Origin: Desulfosporosinus sp. HMP52
Lineage (GTDB): Bacteria > Bacillota > Desulfitobacteriia > Desulfitobacteriales > Desulfitobacteriaceae
Direction: 5' to 3'
DNA: 64,000 nucleotides
Assembly: GCF_000765145.1 (NCBI RefSeq)
Contig: NZ_JMGA01000029.1
Location: forward strand, 55,070-119,069
Shown: piece by piece, positions 61,639-64,000 of the stretch
Position numbering within the stretch: position 1 is the stretch's first letter
Layout: each line of letters begins with the position of its first letter
Made by a program: the position numbers and the translations under genes
The notes under the pieces: generated by a model
Seen by the model: only the letters and a program-made list of their open reading frames with translations
Told to the model about the DNA's origin: nothing
Database searches by the model: none

Positions 61639-63303
61639 CTATTCTACTTCTTGAATAATTGGCAAGATCACAGGTCTGCGACGAGTTTTTTCGTAGAAAT
61701 GCTTACTTAAAGTATCCCTAATCTGGTTCTTAAAGACAGCCCATTCAGTAACCCTGTTTTCCCGGCAACGAGCCATGGTTTGTTTAACTTTTTGTTTGGC
61801 TTCATCTAACATGGTTTCGGATTCCCGAACATACACGAATCCCCTGGTTACAACGTCGGGTCCCGATACAATAGCGCCGCTGGCACGACTTATAGTCATG
61901 ACGACAATAAGAATCCCGTCTTGAGAAAGTTGTTTGCGATCTCGCAATACAATATTCCCCACATCTCCGATTCCCAACCCGTCTATTAAGACTTTACCGG
62001 CCATGACTTTGCTGCCTAATGCCGCCCCATGCCGAGTAAATTCAACTACGCCGCCATTTTCAGTAATGAAAATATTTTCTCTGGGAATGCCCAGCTGTTC
62101 TGCTAATTGAGCATGTTTGATTAACATCCGATACTCTCCGTGCACCGGCATAAAATACTGCGGGCGAACCATACTCAACATTAGTTTCTGTTCTTCTTGG
62201 CTTGCATGACCCGAGACGTGCATTCCTTCAGCCGATTCGTAAATCACATTAGCTCCCAGCTTGAATAATTGGTCAACTGTCTTAGCGACTGATTTCTCAT
62301 TACCCGGAATAGGGCTGGCTGAAATGATTACAGTATCTCCAGGTTGAATTGCGACATGCCGATGATCGTGGTTAGCCATTCGAGTCAAGGCAGACATCGG
62401 CTCTCCTTGGCTTCCAGTTGTTAAAATACATGCCTGATTCCCCGGTAAGCCAATGATCTCGTCAATATCAATTAGGGTTCCTTCTGGGATATCCAGATAC
62501 CCTAGTTCTTCAGCTATTCCAACAATATTAACCATGCTTCGTCCCACCACCGCTACTTTGCGGTTTGTGTTTACAGCAGCAGTAATCGCTTGTTGGAGAC
62601 GATATACGTTCGATGCAAAGCTAGCCAGAATAACCCGATCCTTGGCATTTCGAAACGCTTCATCAATCATTTCTCCGACATGACTTTCGGATGGGGTAAA
62701 CCCTGCTCTTTCAACATTAGTACTGTCAGACAGTAAGCATAGAACTCCCTTGTCCCCCAGTTCTGAAAATTTATGAATGTCTAGTATCTCACCTGACACT
62801 GGAGTATGATCCAGCTTAAAATCTCCTGTCACAACAACAGTTCCTAAAGGAGAATGGATAGCAATGGAAACCGAGTCTGGTATGCTGTGATTTACACGAA
62901 TAAACTCAATACGGAAAACTCCAAGCTTTATTACATCACGAGGCTGAACAACTGTAGCCTGAATATTACTGAGGTTGTTTTCTTTCATCTTGGATTGAAT
63001 AATACCTAAAGTCAAACGTGTTCCAAAAACCGGCACATCCACATCTCTTAAAAGATAAGGCAATGCACCAATATGATCTTCATGCCCATGTGTCAATAAG
63101 ATCCCAAGAAGCATTTCTTTGTGCTCAATCAAGTATGTGTAGTCTGGTATTACAATGTCTATTCCGAGCATGTCTTCATCCGGAAACGCTAATCCTGCAT
63201 CAACTAGCACCATTTGGTTGTCATAGCGGATCACTGTCATATTTTTTCCAATTTCACCAAGTCCACCTAATGGGATAATCTGCAATTTATGCTCTTTTGG
63301 CAA
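61639..63303 (-). CDS. rnj: ribonuclease J
   Basis: A 554-residue exo- and endoribonuclease that matures and degrades RNA. The MBL motif H72-x-H74-x-D76-H77 (HGHEDHIG), the beta-CASP domain (about 215-365) and the C-terminal domain (about 460-554) are present, all at the usual length for RNase J1/J2. The start is TTG at 63303 with AGGAGG eight bases ahead. It is monocistronic. Whether it is J1 or J2 cannot be told without a second copy. The gap 63304-63670 shows no clear element other than the presumed promoters. Confidence 0.93.
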   Translation of the reverse strand: MPKEHKLQIIPLGGLGEIGKNMTVIRYDNQMVLVDAGLAFPDEDMLGIDIVIPDYTYLIEHKEMLLGILLTHGHEDHIGALPYLLRDVDVPVFGTRLTLGIIQSKMKENNLSNIQATVVQPRDVIKLGVFRIEFIRVNHSIPDSVSIAIHSPLGTVVVTGDFKLDHTPVSGEILDIHKFSELGDKGVLCLLSDSTNVERAGFTPSESHVGEMIDEAFRNAKDRVILASFASNVYRLQQAITAAVNTNRKVAVVGRSMVNIVGIAEELGYLDIPEGTLIDIDEIIGLPGNQACILTTGSQGEPMSALTRMANHDHRHVAIQPGDTVIISASPIPGNEKSVAKTVDQLFKLGANVIYESAEGMHVSGHASQEEQKLMLSMVRPQYFMPVHGEYRMLIKHAQLAEQLGIPRENIFITENGGVVEFTRHGAALGSKVMAGKVLIDGLGIGDVGNIVLRDRKQLSQDGILIVVMTISRASGAIVSGPDVVTRGFVYVRESETMLDEAKQKVKQTMARCRENRVTEWAVFKNQIRDTLSKHFYEKTRRRPVILPIIQEVE

Positions 63304-63670
63304 TCAAACCACCTCCTATTTTGTGTTTCTTTATATCTCATGTGCCCAAAAAGCTAACGGGATTCTCCCGGTTTCTTAGTAGCCCAAAATTTAAGCAACA
63401 AAAAAGACGCGAAATAACAAAACGAACACAATGACGCCCAGTGTTCGCCAATACTTCGATAATCATCTATGAAACTAGCCGCACAATAAAGATAATACAT
63501 TATAGCGCGAAAACCGAAGGCTTGCAAGTTAGATCATCATCTCTTAAAATCCCATAATTGCTCTATTCTGACATGATCCATGTATTAAAAACCAAGATTC
63601 GGGAACGATATTTTAAGAGCATATAACTTTTGTTATACTTTCTAACTAGTACTAGAAAGGTGGAATAGTC

Positions 63671-63808
63671 ATGACCAATGTTGTTTGTAGTGCAATCAAG
63701 TGCCATCATAATGAGGATGGCCATTGTCAACTCGAAACATTAAGTGTAACCTCCAGCTTAATGGATCGTGAAGCAGAGTGTGCTTTTTATGAACCCGGAG
63801 ATAAATAA
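63671..63808 (+). CDS. DUF1540 small cysteine-rich protein
   Basis: A 45-residue protein with ribosome site AAGGTGG nine bases before ATG. Cysteines at 6, 11, 19 and 37 with a C-x4-C-x7-C spacing match DUF1540, whose function is unknown (often found as short paired repeats in clostridia). The three-Cys core plus last Cys could bind a metal. It is alone on the + strand, divergent from rnj. Confidence 0.85.
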   Translation: MTNVVCSAIKCHHNEDGHCQLETLSVTSSLMDREAECAFYEPGDK

Positions 63809-63841
63809 CTCCTTTTCCTTCTAATCCTAAACTTATCTCTC

Positions 63842-63874
63842 AATAAGTCATCACCAGATTGGTGATGACTTATT
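63842..63874 (+). terminator. hairpin after the DUF1540 gene
   Basis: A perfect 15-bp stem (AATAAGTCATCACCA / TGGTGATGACTTATT) with a 3-base loop. The tail on the + strand (CCGGTT) lacks a T-run, so it may be a stability hairpin. Confidence 0.65.
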
Positions 63875-63893
63875 CCGGTTACTCAAATTAGTT

Positions 63894-63959
63894 ATATTAA
63901 GTTTATAAAGCTAATAAACCCCTGCATGCAGAGGTTTATTAGCTTTATAAACTTAATAT
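63894..63959. repeat. 66-bp inverted repeat with 27-bp perfect arms
   Basis: Arms 63894-63920 and 63933-63959 are exact reverse complements; the 12-base centre contains a further palindrome (CTGCATGCAG). It lies beyond the DUF1540 hairpin and is followed by TTTT. It could act as a very strong bidirectional terminator or be a mobile repeat. The right-hand context, to 64000, is not informative. Confidence 0.85.
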
Positions 63960-64000
63960 TTTAAGGGTGCTGCCTAGCAGACCTTTTTATTTTAGTAATA

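Noticed and set aside
1..64000. tRNA, rRNA, transposase, integrase, phage or toxin-antitoxin genes
   Set aside because: I looked for their typical sequences and gene products and found none that I could support.

Overview
The window looks like chromosomal DNA of a low-GC, endospore-lineage Firmicute. Shine-Dalgarno sites are AGGAGG-like, TTG and GTG starts are frequent, and there are a leucine T-box, a cobalamin riboswitch, RNase J and sigma-54-dependent regulation. The gene set (lactate-utilisation LutAB, YeiH-type exporters, CbiMNQO, a soluble YfmS-like chemoreceptor, c-di-GMP enzymes) fits an anaerobic member of the Peptococcaceae such as Desulfosporosinus or Desulfitobacterium. That placement is inference from gene content; there is no rRNA in the window.

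1-11.3 kb is a minus-strand chemotaxis operon, read from high to low coordinates: tetR-like, cheY, cheA, cheW, an MCP, cheR, cheB, a multi-PAS hybrid kinase with an HPt domain, a lone receiver protein and a broken cheX at the left edge. 11.7-17 kb holds signalling and surface genes: an HD-GYP phosphodiesterase, a soluble chemoreceptor, a membrane GGDEF cyclase, a triple peptidoglycan-binding-repeat protein and a small membrane protein.

17-26.5 kb holds a long CoA-transferase and then a regulatory unit. A substrate-binding protein, sensor kinase and NtrC-type regulator form one operon. The regulator gene ends in a 40-bp perfect inverted repeat that looks like its enhancer. A -24/-12 promoter follows upstream of a YeiH-type exporter, a 37-residue membrane peptide and a universal stress protein.

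27-39.4 kb has two complete BMP-family (nucleoside-type) ABC importers with different gene orders, separated by a second copy of the CoA-transferase. Both ABC operons carry a strong promoter followed at once by a closely related hairpin-terminator. 39.7-45.8 kb has lutB-lutA, an M23 peptidase plus bactofilin pair, and leuA behind a T-box interrupted by heptamer repeats.

46-51.2 kb is a TetR-controlled MacAB-like export operon with an operator overlapping its promoter. 51.5-57.4 kb holds a hypothetical gene, a second YeiH exporter divergent from a LysR regulator, a metallo-beta-lactamase-fold hydrolase, a nitroreductase and a DUF6544-like membrane protein. 57.5-61.6 kb is the cobalt importer operon cbiMNQO-cobK, preceded by a cobalamin riboswitch and then a second structured leader with its own terminator. 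RNase J, a DUF1540 peptide and a 66-bp palindrome close the window. No tRNA, rRNA, CRISPR array, transposase or phage gene was seen.
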